NCBI GenBank assembly: GCA_905236065.1
Contig: CAJONZ010000043.1
Location: 1 to 41,786 of the forward strand
From: an uncultured Bacteroidaceae bacterium
GTDB taxonomy: Bacteria; Bacteroidota; Bacteroidia; Bacteroidales; Bacteroidaceae
Length of the DNA stretch: 41,786 bases
Direction of reading: 5' to 3'
Shown here: positions 25,156 through 32,811 of the stretch, piece by piece
How the letters are laid out: each line of letters begins with the position of its first letter
Numbering within the stretch: the first letter of the stretch is position 1
Translations under genes and position numbers: made by a program
Notes under the pieces: generated by a model
The model's database searches: none
What the model saw: only the letters and a program-made list of their open reading frames with translations
Told to the model about the DNA's origin: nothing

Positions 25156-26400
25156 ATGATGAAAACCATTCCTGTGCTACTGCTGACAGGTTATTTGGGC
25201 AGTGGCAAAACAACGTTACTGAATCGTATCTTGTCCAATCGGAAAGGCATCCGCTTTGCCGTGATCGTGAACGACATTGGCGAAGTGAATATAGATGCCG
25301 ACCTCATCCAAAAGGGTGGAATTGTGAATGAGCAGGACGATTCGTTGGTAGCCCTGCAAAACGGCTGCATCTGTTGTACGCTGAAGATGGATTTGGTGGA
25401 GCAACTGACAGACATTGTAGCCCAGCATCGCTTTGACTACATTGTCATTGAGGCCAGTGGCATTTGTGAGCCTGCTCCCATTGCCCAGACCATTTGCTCC
25501 ATTCCCTCAATGGGCGGAAAGTACACGGCTGAAGGATTTCCCGTGGTCGATAGCATCGTGACAGTGGTGGATGCCCTGCGGATGCAGGATGAATTTGCCT
25601 GTGGCGAAGGGTTGATGAACAAGAAACTCGCCGAGGACGACATCGAGAATCTGGTCATTCAGCAGATAGAGTTTTGTAATATTATCTTGCTGAACAAGGC
25701 AGCAGAGGTATCTCCTGCCGAGTTGGGCCGAATCAAGGAAATCATCCGTGCCATTCAGCCAAAGGCAGAAATCATTCCTTGCAATTTTGGCGATGTGGAG
25801 CTTGACCGTATCCTCAACACCAAGATGTTTGACTTCGACAAAGTGGCCACTTCAGCCGCCTGGATTGCCGAGATTGAAAAGCATCACGATGAGGAGGAAG
25901 AGGAGCACCATCACCACCATGAAGAGGATGAGCACCATCATCACCATGACGAAGACGAGGATGAGCATCCCGAAGGTTGCACCTGTGGCCATTGCCATCA
26001 TCATCACCACGACGATGAAGGAGAGGCCGAGGAATACGGTATCAGCACCTTTGTCTATTACCGACGTCAGCCACTGGATTTGTCTGCGTTCGACTATTTT
26101 GTAGCTCGCAAATGGCCGAAAAGTGTCATTCGTGCAAAGGGCATTTGCTATTTTGCCGACGAACAACAAAACTGCTATGTGTTCGAGCAGGCTGGCAAGC
26201 AGGTCTCCCTGCGCAACGCAGGACAGTGGTATGCCACCATGCCCAAGGATGAACTGGAGCGTCTGATGGAGGCAGAGCCAGGACTGAAGCGAGACTGGGA
26301 TGAGAAATATGGCGACCGAATGCAGAAATTAGTGTTTATCGGTCAGAAAATGGACAAGGAAGAAATTATCCGTGAGTTGGACGGATGCCTTTGCGAATGA
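25156..26400 (+). CDS. COG0523 (CobW/ZNG1-type) GTPase with His-rich metal-binding insert
   Basis: COG0523 proteins are GTP-driven metallochaperones, most often for zinc. In this 414-residue protein the P-loop is TGYLGSGKTT (11-20), the family metal site is NGCICCTLKMD (C71, C73, C74), and IEASGICEPAPI is the switch region near 101. The G4 position reads LNKAAEV, lacking the usual Asp of NKxD. Between residues about 243 and 290 lies an insert with runs of five His, many acidic residues and a GCTCGHC motif, before the C-terminal domain (FVYYRRQPLDL). The ATG pair at 25156/25159 is chosen because it precedes TIPVLLLTGY directly; a longer in-frame extension to 25048 overlaps the preceding gene and is rejected. 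Its stop overlaps the mltG start. Confidence 0.9.
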   Translation: MMKTIPVLLLTGYLGSGKTTLLNRILSNRKGIRFAVIVNDIGEVNIDADLIQKGGIVNEQDDSLVALQNGCICCTLKMDLVEQLTDIVAQHRFDYIVIEASGICEPAPIAQTICSIPSMGGKYTAEGFPVVDSIVTVVDALRMQDEFACGEGLMNKKLAEDDIENLVIQQIEFCNIILLNKAAEVSPAELGRIKEIIRAIQPKAEIIPCNFGDVELDRILNTKMFDFDKVATSAAWIAEIEKHHDEEEEEHHHHHEEDEHHHHHDEDEDEHPEGCTCGHCHHHHHDDEGEAEEYGISTFVYYRRQPLDLSAFDYFVARKWPKSVIRAKGICYFADEQQNCYVFEQAGKQVSLRNAGQWYATMPKDELERLMEAEPGLKRDWDEKYGDRMQKLVFIGQKMDKEEIIRELDGCLCE

Positions 26401-27419
26401 AACGGACGGTATTGAAAACAGTGGGGGCTATGGCCTTCGTTGGAGCCGGCATTGCGGCAAGCACAGCCTACGTCCTGTTGGGTCATCCTTTCAGAAATGC
26501 AGAACCGGTCTATCTCTACGTCTATCCCGATGATAAACTGGAGCAAATCGAAGGTCGCCTACGGGACATTGCCAATCCTTCCTGCATGTGGGGGCTTACG
26601 CTTTCCGACAAAATCTTCGGTCTTTCCGACAAACTGCGGACAGGACGCTATGAGGTTACCTCTGACATGAACATGCTTGCCTTGGTGCGCCGTCTGAAAA
26701 ATCATGCCCAGGCACCTGTGAATCTGGTCGTTCCCTCCGTGCGCACAGTGCAGGACATGGCAGGACGGCTTGGTGGAAAGCTGATGGTCGATTCAGCGGC
26801 ATTGGCCGACATCTTGACCGACTCCGTGGCTTGTGCCAAACTGGGTTATACGACGGCAACCGTACCGGCTCTTTTCATCCCTAATACCTATCAAGTGTAT
26901 TGGGATATCAGCATCGAGGACTTCCTGAAACGTCTGGTGAAGGAAAACCAAACTTTCTGGACGGACGATCGGCAGGCCAAGTCTAAGGCATTGGGGATGA
27001 GTCGTGAGGAGGTAGTTACCTTGGCAAGCATCGTCGATTCCGAAACGGCTAACAATCTTGAGAAGCCTCGCATTGCCGGGCTTTACTTGAACCGCATCCG
27101 TGTGGGTATGCCCTTGCAGAGCGACCCGACGGTTGTCTTTGCCGTAGGTGACTTCTCGTTGCGGCGCATTCTTCGCAAACACCTCATGGTCGATTCTCCC
27201 TATAATACATATATATATAAGGGACTGCCGCCGGGTCCCATCCGCATCCCTTCTGTCGCAGGCATCGATGCCGTATTGAACCATGAAACGCATTCCTATC
27301 TTTATATGTGTGCAAAGGAGGACTTTTCCGGCACCCACAACTTCGCAACTTCCTACGCGGAGCATCAACAAAACGCTCGCCGCTATGCGAAAGCATTGGA
27401 TGCACGGGGAATAAAGTAA
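26385..27419 (+). CDS. mltG: Endolytic murein transglycosylase MltG
   Basis: MltG is an inner-membrane protein that cuts nascent peptidoglycan strands and so sets glycan length. The 344-residue protein (YceG family) has an N-terminal membrane anchor (VGAMAFVGAGIAASTAYVLL), a LysM-like region, and the catalytic domain with LASIVDSETAN, LYLNRIRVGMPLQSDPTVVFA, YNTYIYKGLPPGPI and the closing FSGTHNFATSYAEH. In the usual catalytic ExE motif the first position is Asp (D218) and the second is Glu (E220). The start is ATG 26385; ATG 26397 in the same frame forms an ATGA overlap with the preceding stop and is equally plausible. It ends just before a bidirectional terminator. Confidence 0.92.
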   Translation: MPLRMKRTVLKTVGAMAFVGAGIAASTAYVLLGHPFRNAEPVYLYVYPDDKLEQIEGRLRDIANPSCMWGLTLSDKIFGLSDKLRTGRYEVTSDMNMLALVRRLKNHAQAPVNLVVPSVRTVQDMAGRLGGKLMVDSAALADILTDSVACAKLGYTTATVPALFIPNTYQVYWDISIEDFLKRLVKENQTFWTDDRQAKSKALGMSREEVVTLASIVDSETANNLEKPRIAGLYLNRIRVGMPLQSDPTVVFAVGDFSLRRILRKHLMVDSPYNTYIYKGLPPGPIRIPSVAGIDAVLNHETHSYLYMCAKEDFSGTHNFATSYAEHQQNARRYAKALDARGIK

Positions 27420-27425
27420 TTTGCA

Positions 27426-27466
27426 AAAAGAAAGGCGAATCTCACCATGGGATTCGCCTTTCTTTT
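27426..27466. terminator. Bidirectional terminator between mltG and the DUF4859-like gene
   Basis: A perfect 16-bp stem (27426-27441 with 27451-27466) and a 9-base loop have A-rich outer ends on one side and T-rich ends on the other. The convergent genes end at 27419 (plus) and 27485 (minus), so it can stop transcription from both sides. Confidence 0.9.
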
Positions 27467-27484
27467 GGGAATGTTATTCTTAAC

Positions 27485-30028
27485 TTACTTCACAAACACT
27501 TTCTGAATTTCGCCGTTTGCAAACTTGACGATGTTAATGCCCTTTTGCAGTGCATTCACCTTTACACCGGCAGCGTTGTAGATGCCAGCGGCAGCGGCTT
27601 GAACTGTGGCAGTCTTGATGCCCGTAGCCAGTTCTACATCGTTTGTCAGGGTGACGATGTGCAGGTAGCGCTTGCCGTTATACTCAAGGCCGATGCGAAT
27701 CTTGGCAGTAGCATTTTCCATCTCAAAGTAGCCCTGGTCGTCGAAAGCAAGGATTGGGGTACCGTCCTCTTCGGTAGATACCATTGCAGAGAGGATGGCA
27801 CTTTCGTTGTCGTCTGCCACGCAGTATCCGTCTTGGTTGTAGAAGATGGCTTCCTCAACGTTTCTTGTCTCGAAGATGGTCTGAGACTTCGGAGCGAATA
27901 CCGTGCAAAGGTCAGCCATGTCAGGTGCCAACTCGTCCGTGATACCCAGTGCCTCGAAAGCCTTGCTCATATCTACGTGTGCAACATACATACCGAGGTT
28001 GTCGTCATACATATCAGGAGAAACAAGGAAGAGGGTGTCTTCTGTGCCAGCGAGTTCGCCTTCTGGAGTAACCTCGTCCACATACTTCACGTGGAGGATG
28101 TACTTCATGTAGGCACCTGTCTCTACATTCACGAAGTAAATGTTAGCCTCATACTGGTCGCCTGAAGTACGCTGACCAGGGAACTGCCACCATGTGATTT
28201 CACCGTCGGCGTATGTCATACCAAATGAGTTTGTACCCCAGGTAGAATGACTGACGATGACCTGATGTTCTTCGTTCTCGTAGGTCTCCACACCGAACCA
28301 GAAGCCTGGAGCTGGTGTACAAGTGTAGTTGTCCGACCATGACATTTTACCTTCAGCGTCTGCCTTGTCAGCATAGAGCTTAAAGTCGTTCGTGCCAATC
28401 ACGCCCTCGATGTAGTCAAGATCGAGTGTGGTCTTGTTGCCCCATTCGTATGTGTCAGCCGATGGGATAATCTGTATGGCAACCTCCTCGGTAGAGGCAA
28501 GAGTGTATTCCACCTCTTCTGGGTTCTGCTCAGGAGCCTTCACCGTGTATTCAACGTTCACGGCATAGTACTTTGCACCCTTCTTGAAGACGAGCTGTGC
28601 CTTCACCGTCTGGTCTTCCGTGATGTCGGTGAAGTGTCCAGACATCTGACCAATGGTGAACTTACCGTCCTCCAGGCTGGTTTCGGTGCGGGCAATGAAG
28701 AATGCAGAACTTGAACCCCAATTTGCGATGTAGCCTTCCTCGTTGTAGTAATAACCGCCAGAACCTTCCGTGTGGTTATCACTCAATTCACCCTCGGAAG
28801 CCCATGTATAGATATCATCAAGGTCGTCGGTCGTGCATTCCAGGGCAGCTACGACAGCCGCCATGTCGATGGTGAATCCCTTGGTTGCATAGTTATTGTC
28901 GATGGCAGCGGTAACGGAGATATTCTGCTCACCCACCTTCGTAAACTCGTCGGGGTTGATAACCTCTGGTTCCTGCATATCCACATAGACCTTCACCTTG
29001 GCAGCCTTGTCGCCCACGATGATGTAGAGGTTTGCATAGTCGGTATCGCCGCTCTTCAGTACGTCTGGGAACTGACCCGAAACAATGGAGAAGGTGTCTT
29101 CTGCGAGGGTGATGTTCTGTGTGTAGAACGTGTTGCTGCCCGTACCCCATGCCTTCGGGGCGCAGCCGACCACAGTCTCTTGTTCGGTAGTCTCGTCGAA
29201 ATTAATATAACGGCCAAACCATGCGCCACCTGCTGCATCCTCCGGCTTCTTCAGCTCGTCACTCCATGAATAGGTGGTCTCGTCGTTCTCTGTCACACCT
29301 GTTATCATCTGTGTGTAAGTGAAGTCGGCCACAACCTCATCCAGTTCTTTAGAGGTTACGCCCAGTGCCTCATAGATACCTTCAAGGGTAGTAGAGTAGG
29401 TCTTTCCCTCGTATGACTTACCAATGAGGAAAGGCAAAGCCAACTCATATTCCTTCACAATGGTCAGGGCTGACAGCGAAGTAGTTGGCAGTGGCAGTTC
29501 AGGCATTGGAGCTGCATTCACCTTCAGTGTGATGTTGAAGCTGGCCTCCTTCTCGCCGTTGACGAGGTAGAGGGTAGCCTTCAGTTCACTGTCAGTGTAG
29601 ATGTTCTTGAAAAAGTTGGGCATCTGTCCCATGTAGATATCCACCACGGCAGAAGTGATTTCCTTCGTCACCTCATCGACACTCTCGTCGTAGCTGAGAC
29701 CTACATACCAGCAAGTACCCTCGTCGCCGTATCCCTGTGGAACGCCGTTGATGTTCTGCCAGAACTCGTTTGTGTTGCCCGTATAGGTATTCGACTTGCT
29801 TTCGTCCGCCATCTTGATATAGACAGCGTCACCGGCATTAATCAGCTCATGCAGGGCAGCGGTGTCCGTGCCCAGCGTCGTTGCGACCTCTGTGGCGTCG
29901 AAGCCTTGGTCGCCGCTGTAGTAGTTGTTTTCAGGATCGGACGTAATGTTGACCGAATACTGAGCCTTAGCAATCGTGCTGACCATCAACAGGACAAGCA
30001 CGAGAAAAGAAAAGTAGATTTTTCTCAT
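27485..30028 (-). CDS. Large secreted DUF4859-like repeat protein with C-terminal sorting-type domain
   Basis: This 847-residue protein has a signal peptide ending STIAKAQ. The body is about five related beta-rich modules of 120-160 residues (about 24-165, 185-345, 360-500, 520-655 and 660-800). They share an ATEVATTLGTDTAAL-like helical start, a middle aromatic-rich FW/YVGLS or FWFG strand, and a closing LYLVNGEK/YIIVGDK strand followed by a Pro-rich linker. I associate this module with DUF4859, but the match is from memory. The last 45 residues (GIYNAAGVKVNALQKG, then VFVK at the end) look like the type IX secretion-like C-terminal domain common in Prevotella. It is likely a surface protein, perhaps carbohydrate-binding. 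It stands alone with a strong promoter. Confidence 0.75.
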   Translation of the reverse strand: MRKIYFSFLVLVLLMVSTIAKAQYSVNITSDPENNYYSGDQGFDATEVATTLGTDTAALHELINAGDAVYIKMADESKSNTYTGNTNEFWQNINGVPQGYGDEGTCWYVGLSYDESVDEVTKEITSAVVDIYMGQMPNFFKNIYTDSELKATLYLVNGEKEASFNITLKVNAAPMPELPLPTTSLSALTIVKEYELALPFLIGKSYEGKTYSTTLEGIYEALGVTSKELDEVVADFTYTQMITGVTENDETTYSWSDELKKPEDAAGGAWFGRYINFDETTEQETVVGCAPKAWGTGSNTFYTQNITLAEDTFSIVSGQFPDVLKSGDTDYANLYIIVGDKAAKVKVYVDMQEPEVINPDEFTKVGEQNISVTAAIDNNYATKGFTIDMAAVVAALECTTDDLDDIYTWASEGELSDNHTEGSGGYYYNEEGYIANWGSSSAFFIARTETSLEDGKFTIGQMSGHFTDITEDQTVKAQLVFKKGAKYYAVNVEYTVKAPEQNPEEVEYTLASTEEVAIQIIPSADTYEWGNKTTLDLDYIEGVIGTNDFKLYADKADAEGKMSWSDNYTCTPAPGFWFGVETYENEEHQVIVSHSTWGTNSFGMTYADGEITWWQFPGQRTSGDQYEANIYFVNVETGAYMKYILHVKYVDEVTPEGELAGTEDTLFLVSPDMYDDNLGMYVAHVDMSKAFEALGITDELAPDMADLCTVFAPKSQTIFETRNVEEAIFYNQDGYCVADDNESAILSAMVSTEEDGTPILAFDDQGYFEMENATAKIRIGLEYNGKRYLHIVTLTNDVELATGIKTATVQAAAAGIYNAAGVKVNALQKGINIVKFANGEIQKVFVK

Positions 30029-30084
30029 AAAGCTAAATTAATTAAATTGGTTAATAAATAAATATATGTATAATAGATTTAGTA

Positions 30085-30105
30085 GCCGAAAGACGCTTCT
30101 TCGGC
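30085..30105 (-). other. Hairpin in the leader of the DUF4859-like gene
   Basis: GCCGAA (30085-30090) pairs with TTCGGC (30100-30105) around a 9-base loop. It sits about where transcription from the upstream promoter would begin, so the RNA would start with a stem. Confidence 0.4.
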
Positions 30106-30106
30106 G

Positions 30107-30138
30107 CAAAATTACAAAAACGTTCAGAAACAGGCAAA
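30107..30138 (-). promoter_or_regulatory. Strong promoter of the DUF4859-like gene
   Basis: On the minus strand TTTG (30138-30135), a 20-base spacer and TAATTTTG (30114-30107) match the Bacteroidetes consensus perfectly. The leader is about 70 bases. Confidence 0.8.
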
Positions 30139-30331
30139 CTTTTGTGCCTTAATTTTCCGTTTGGCAATTTACAGGGTTACAAAATCCTGCTTTTTAGGGC
30201 GCCGAGGACAAAGCGTGAGTCTGTCGCTTTGCCCTCGGTCGTTGGCCTCAGTTGCCGATGGCGAAAAAAGTTACACGCTAACTAAAAATATTTAATAAAT
30301 CTTAATCGCTGACGCCTATTTAGGAAAAAAC
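30139..30331. other. Non-coding stretch with one imperfect hairpin
   Basis: This divergent intergenic part holds an inverted repeat (30202-30215 with 30225-30238, 13 of 14 matches, 9-base loop) in a locally GC-rich patch. I see no gene, and no U-run next to the hairpin on either strand. Apart from that nothing is evident. Confidence 0.6.
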
Positions 30332-30347
30332 ATGTACATTTGTACAT
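30332..30347. promoter_or_regulatory. 16-bp palindrome overlapping the MORN-gene -7 box
   Basis: ATGTACA-TT-TGTACAT is a perfect palindrome. It contains TACATTTG (30335-30342), which matches the TAnnTTTG -7 box for the plus-strand MORN gene starting at 30368. No clear -33 box is visible upstream. A dimeric repressor binding here would block the promoter. Confidence 0.5.
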
Positions 30348-30367
30348 CTATATAAAAATCGAAAAAA

Positions 30368-31495
30368 ATGACACGTATCATCAAAGATATTTTTTATGTA
30401 ACCTTGCTTTTCTTGTGTACTACAGCCTCGGCGCAGAAGGTGTCGATTGGCAACTACGTCTTCCCGAAAGGCAAGGCGACTTATTACGGCGACCTGGTGA
30501 GTGGGAAGCCTTACGGAAAGGGCAAGACGGTATTCCAAAACGGAGACATCTATGAGGGGGACTATGTGAAGGGAAAGCGGCAAGGCTATGGCATTTATCG
30601 CTTTGCCGACGGTGAACGATACGAGGGCAACTGGCTCCAAGACCATCAGCATGGCCAGGGAGTATTCTATTTCTCCAACAACAACCGATATGACGGTTCT
30701 TGGAACGCAGATTATCAGGAAGGGTTTGGAACCATGTACTATTTCAATGGTGACAAGTATGAAGGCACCTGGCATCAGGATAAGCGCGAAGGCGAAGGTG
30801 CCTACACTTGGGCCAATGGCGTATATTACAAGGGCGGCTGGAAGGATAACCGAAAGTCAGGCAAGGGCGTATATGACTGGCGTGACGGCAGCAGCTACAG
30901 TGGTGACATGCTAAACGACCTTCGAAACGGTACGGGCACGTTCATCTATGCCAATGGTGACAAGTACGTGGGTGACTGGAAGGACGACCTGATGCATGGC
31001 CGGGGCATCTACATCTTTGCCAACGGCGACAAATACGAGGGTGAGTACCTGGAAGGCGAGCGCACGGGACAGGGTATCTTCACCTACACGGACAAGCGTA
31101 AGTATGTAGGCCAGTTCTTGAACGGACTGATGGAAGGCGTGGGTACCTACACATGGCCAGACGGTTCGAAGTATGAGGGCAGTTGGATTGAAGACAAGGA
31201 ATGTGGTCGTGGCAAATATGTGGGTGCCAATGGCGATGTATATGACGGTGAGTGGCTGAATGGCGAGATGCACGGCGAAGGTGTGCTGCGTATGTCAGAC
31301 GGCTCAAAGTTCAAGGGACAGTTCAAGAACGGTATGAAGAATGGAAAGTGCGTGGAGGAAAGTGCTGACGGCATCCGTTTCGAGGGTTCCTATTTGAACG
31401 ACCTGAAGGATGGTCCCTTCGTAGAGAAAAACCGAAACGGCTCCATCGTCCGTCGTGGCGTATATGTGAAAGGAAAAGTGCAAGTGCTGAATTAA
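30368..31495 (+). CDS. Secreted MORN-repeat protein (14 repeats)
   Basis: This 375-residue protein has a signal peptide ending TTASAQ, followed from residue 39 to about 360 by fourteen back-to-back 23-residue MORN repeats of the form YEGxWxxgxxhGxGxyxxxnGdk. Examples are YEGDYVKGKRQGYG, YEGNWLQDHQHGQG and YDGEWLNGEMHGEG. No insertion breaks the 23-residue period, though the last two repeats are degenerate. MORN repeats form a long beta-ladder that can bind proteins or lipids. In Bacteroidetes such proteins are exported or envelope-attached; no function can be assigned. It is 28 bases upstream of the inositol-phosphatase gene. Confidence 0.9.
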   Translation: MTRIIKDIFYVTLLFLCTTASAQKVSIGNYVFPKGKATYYGDLVSGKPYGKGKTVFQNGDIYEGDYVKGKRQGYGIYRFADGERYEGNWLQDHQHGQGVFYFSNNNRYDGSWNADYQEGFGTMYYFNGDKYEGTWHQDKREGEGAYTWANGVYYKGGWKDNRKSGKGVYDWRDGSSYSGDMLNDLRNGTGTFIYANGDKYVGDWKDDLMHGRGIYIFANGDKYEGEYLEGERTGQGIFTYTDKRKYVGQFLNGLMEGVGTYTWPDGSKYEGSWIEDKECGRGKYVGANGDVYDGEWLNGEMHGEGVLRMSDGSKFKGQFKNGMKNGKCVEESADGIRFEGSYLNDLKDGPFVEKNRNGSIVRRGVYVKGKVQVLN

Positions 31496-31523
31496 CGACC
31501 CCGCTAAACGTGTACCATTTACC

Positions 31524-32327
31524 ATGTACAATGTGCAAATTAAAGGGAAAATCATAGAGCAGGTGAAGGACGTCGCCAAGGAGGCGGGTGCCTTCATTCG
31601 TTTGCAACGTCAGGACTTCTCGCCCGATAAGGTGGAGACAAAGGGGACGCATGACTATGTGAGCTATGTGGATAAGGAAGCGGAGCGGCTGATTGTGGAA
31701 CGTCTGAGGAAGGTGCTTCCTGAAGCGGGATTCCTAACAGAGGAGTGTACCACTGTGGACGACGTACAACACGAATACGTATGGGTGATTGACCCACTGG
31801 ACGGCACCACAAACTTTGTACACGGACTGCCGCCCTATTGTGTGGCGATTGCTCTGCGGAAGGGTAGGGAAATCCTGCTTGGCGTTGTCTATGAAGTCGT
31901 AAACGACGAATTGTTCTGGGCTTATCAGGGGGGCGGAGCCTATCTTGGCGAACAGCCGATTCGGGTGAGCAACGAGCAGCACTTGAACGATGCTTTGCTC
32001 TGTTTCGGGTTCCCTTACAACGTGGAGGCTTGGTCGCCCGTGATGCAGCGGATTGTCAGGGACTTCTACGGCCACTGTGCCAGCATACGCAATCTGGGCT
32101 CGGCAGAGACGGAATTGTGCTATGTGGCTTGTGGGCGTTTCGACGGCTACGTGGAGTCGTACCTGAAACCCTGGGATGTCGCGGCGGGTAGCATTATCCT
32201 TCAAGAAGCTGGTGGCATGGTCACCGACTATCAGGGTGGTAACCAGTGGATGGACGGACAGCAGGTGTTGGCCACCAATTCAGTCCTGCACGAAGAATTG
32301 AGACAGAAACTGACCTTAACATTTTAA
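31524..32327 (+). CDS. Inositol-monophosphatase-family phosphatase (SuhB/CysQ type)
   Basis: These Mg-dependent Li-sensitive phosphatases hydrolyse inositol phosphates or PAP. The 267-residue protein shows the two metal motifs of the family: WVIDPLDGTTNFVHGLPPYC near 89-108 and WDVAAGSIILQEAGG near 217-231, plus an acidic LTEECTTVDD near 72. The GTTNFVHG form is closer to SuhB/IMPase than to CysQ, but Bacteroidetes homologues act on varied substrates. The ATG at 31524 lies within an ACCATGTACAATGTG segment. The next gene follows after 17 bases. Confidence 0.92.
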   Translation: MYNVQIKGKIIEQVKDVAKEAGAFIRLQRQDFSPDKVETKGTHDYVSYVDKEAERLIVERLRKVLPEAGFLTEECTTVDDVQHEYVWVIDPLDGTTNFVHGLPPYCVAIALRKGREILLGVVYEVVNDELFWAYQGGGAYLGEQPIRVSNEQHLNDALLCFGFPYNVEAWSPVMQRIVRDFYGHCASIRNLGSAETELCYVACGRFDGYVESYLKPWDVAAGSIILQEAGGMVTDYQGGNQWMDGQQVLATNSVLHEELRQKLTLTF

Positions 32328-32344
32328 CTTTTAAATTACATATT

Positions 32345-32797
32345 ATGATTATCGACACACTTGAAAACCTTAGCAAGTACGCTGCACTCAATCCCCTGTT
32401 TCCGAAAGTCGTTGAATATATCCAAAACAACGACCTTGCGGCTCACGAACCGGGGAAAGTACAGATTGAAGGTGCAGACCTTTTTGTGAATTACAATGTG
32501 TCAAAAGGCAAGACAAAGGAAGAGGCCCGCATTGAGAGCCACAATCGCATGATTGACATCCAGATTCCGTTGAATGTGCCCGAGACGATGGGCTATACGG
32601 CCAGAAAGGATTTGCCGGAGGCTGAGTACAATGCCGAGAAGGACATCACTTTCTATCCTGGATTGGCAAAGACCTATGTGACGGTGCAGCCCGGCGAGTT
32701 TGCCGTCTTCTTCCCACAAGATGGCCATGCCCCTTGTGTCAGTGACGCATCGGAAATCAGGAAAGTTATATTTAAAGTGAAAAATGAAATATTATAA
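32345..32797 (+). CDS. YhcH/YjgK/YiaL (DUF386) family protein
   Basis: This 150-residue cupin-like protein of the YhcH family has HNRMIDIQIPL near 77-87 (metal-site His and Asp), AEYNAEKDITFY near 105 and FAVFFPQDGHAPC near 125, with a second metal His. Relatives such as E. coli YhcH and YiaL are linked to sialic acid or sugar-acid use, and some are proposed isomerase/anomerase enzymes. No sialic-acid genes are nearby here. The ATG at 32345 is favoured; an upstream in-frame extension overlaps the previous gene and lacks homology. Confidence 0.88.
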   Translation: MIIDTLENLSKYAALNPLFPKVVEYIQNNDLAAHEPGKVQIEGADLFVNYNVSKGKTKEEARIESHNRMIDIQIPLNVPETMGYTARKDLPEAEYNAEKDITFYPGLAKTYVTVQPGEFAVFFPQDGHAPCVSDASEIRKVIFKVKNEIL

Positions 32798-32811
32798 AAC
32801 ATTGTAATACT

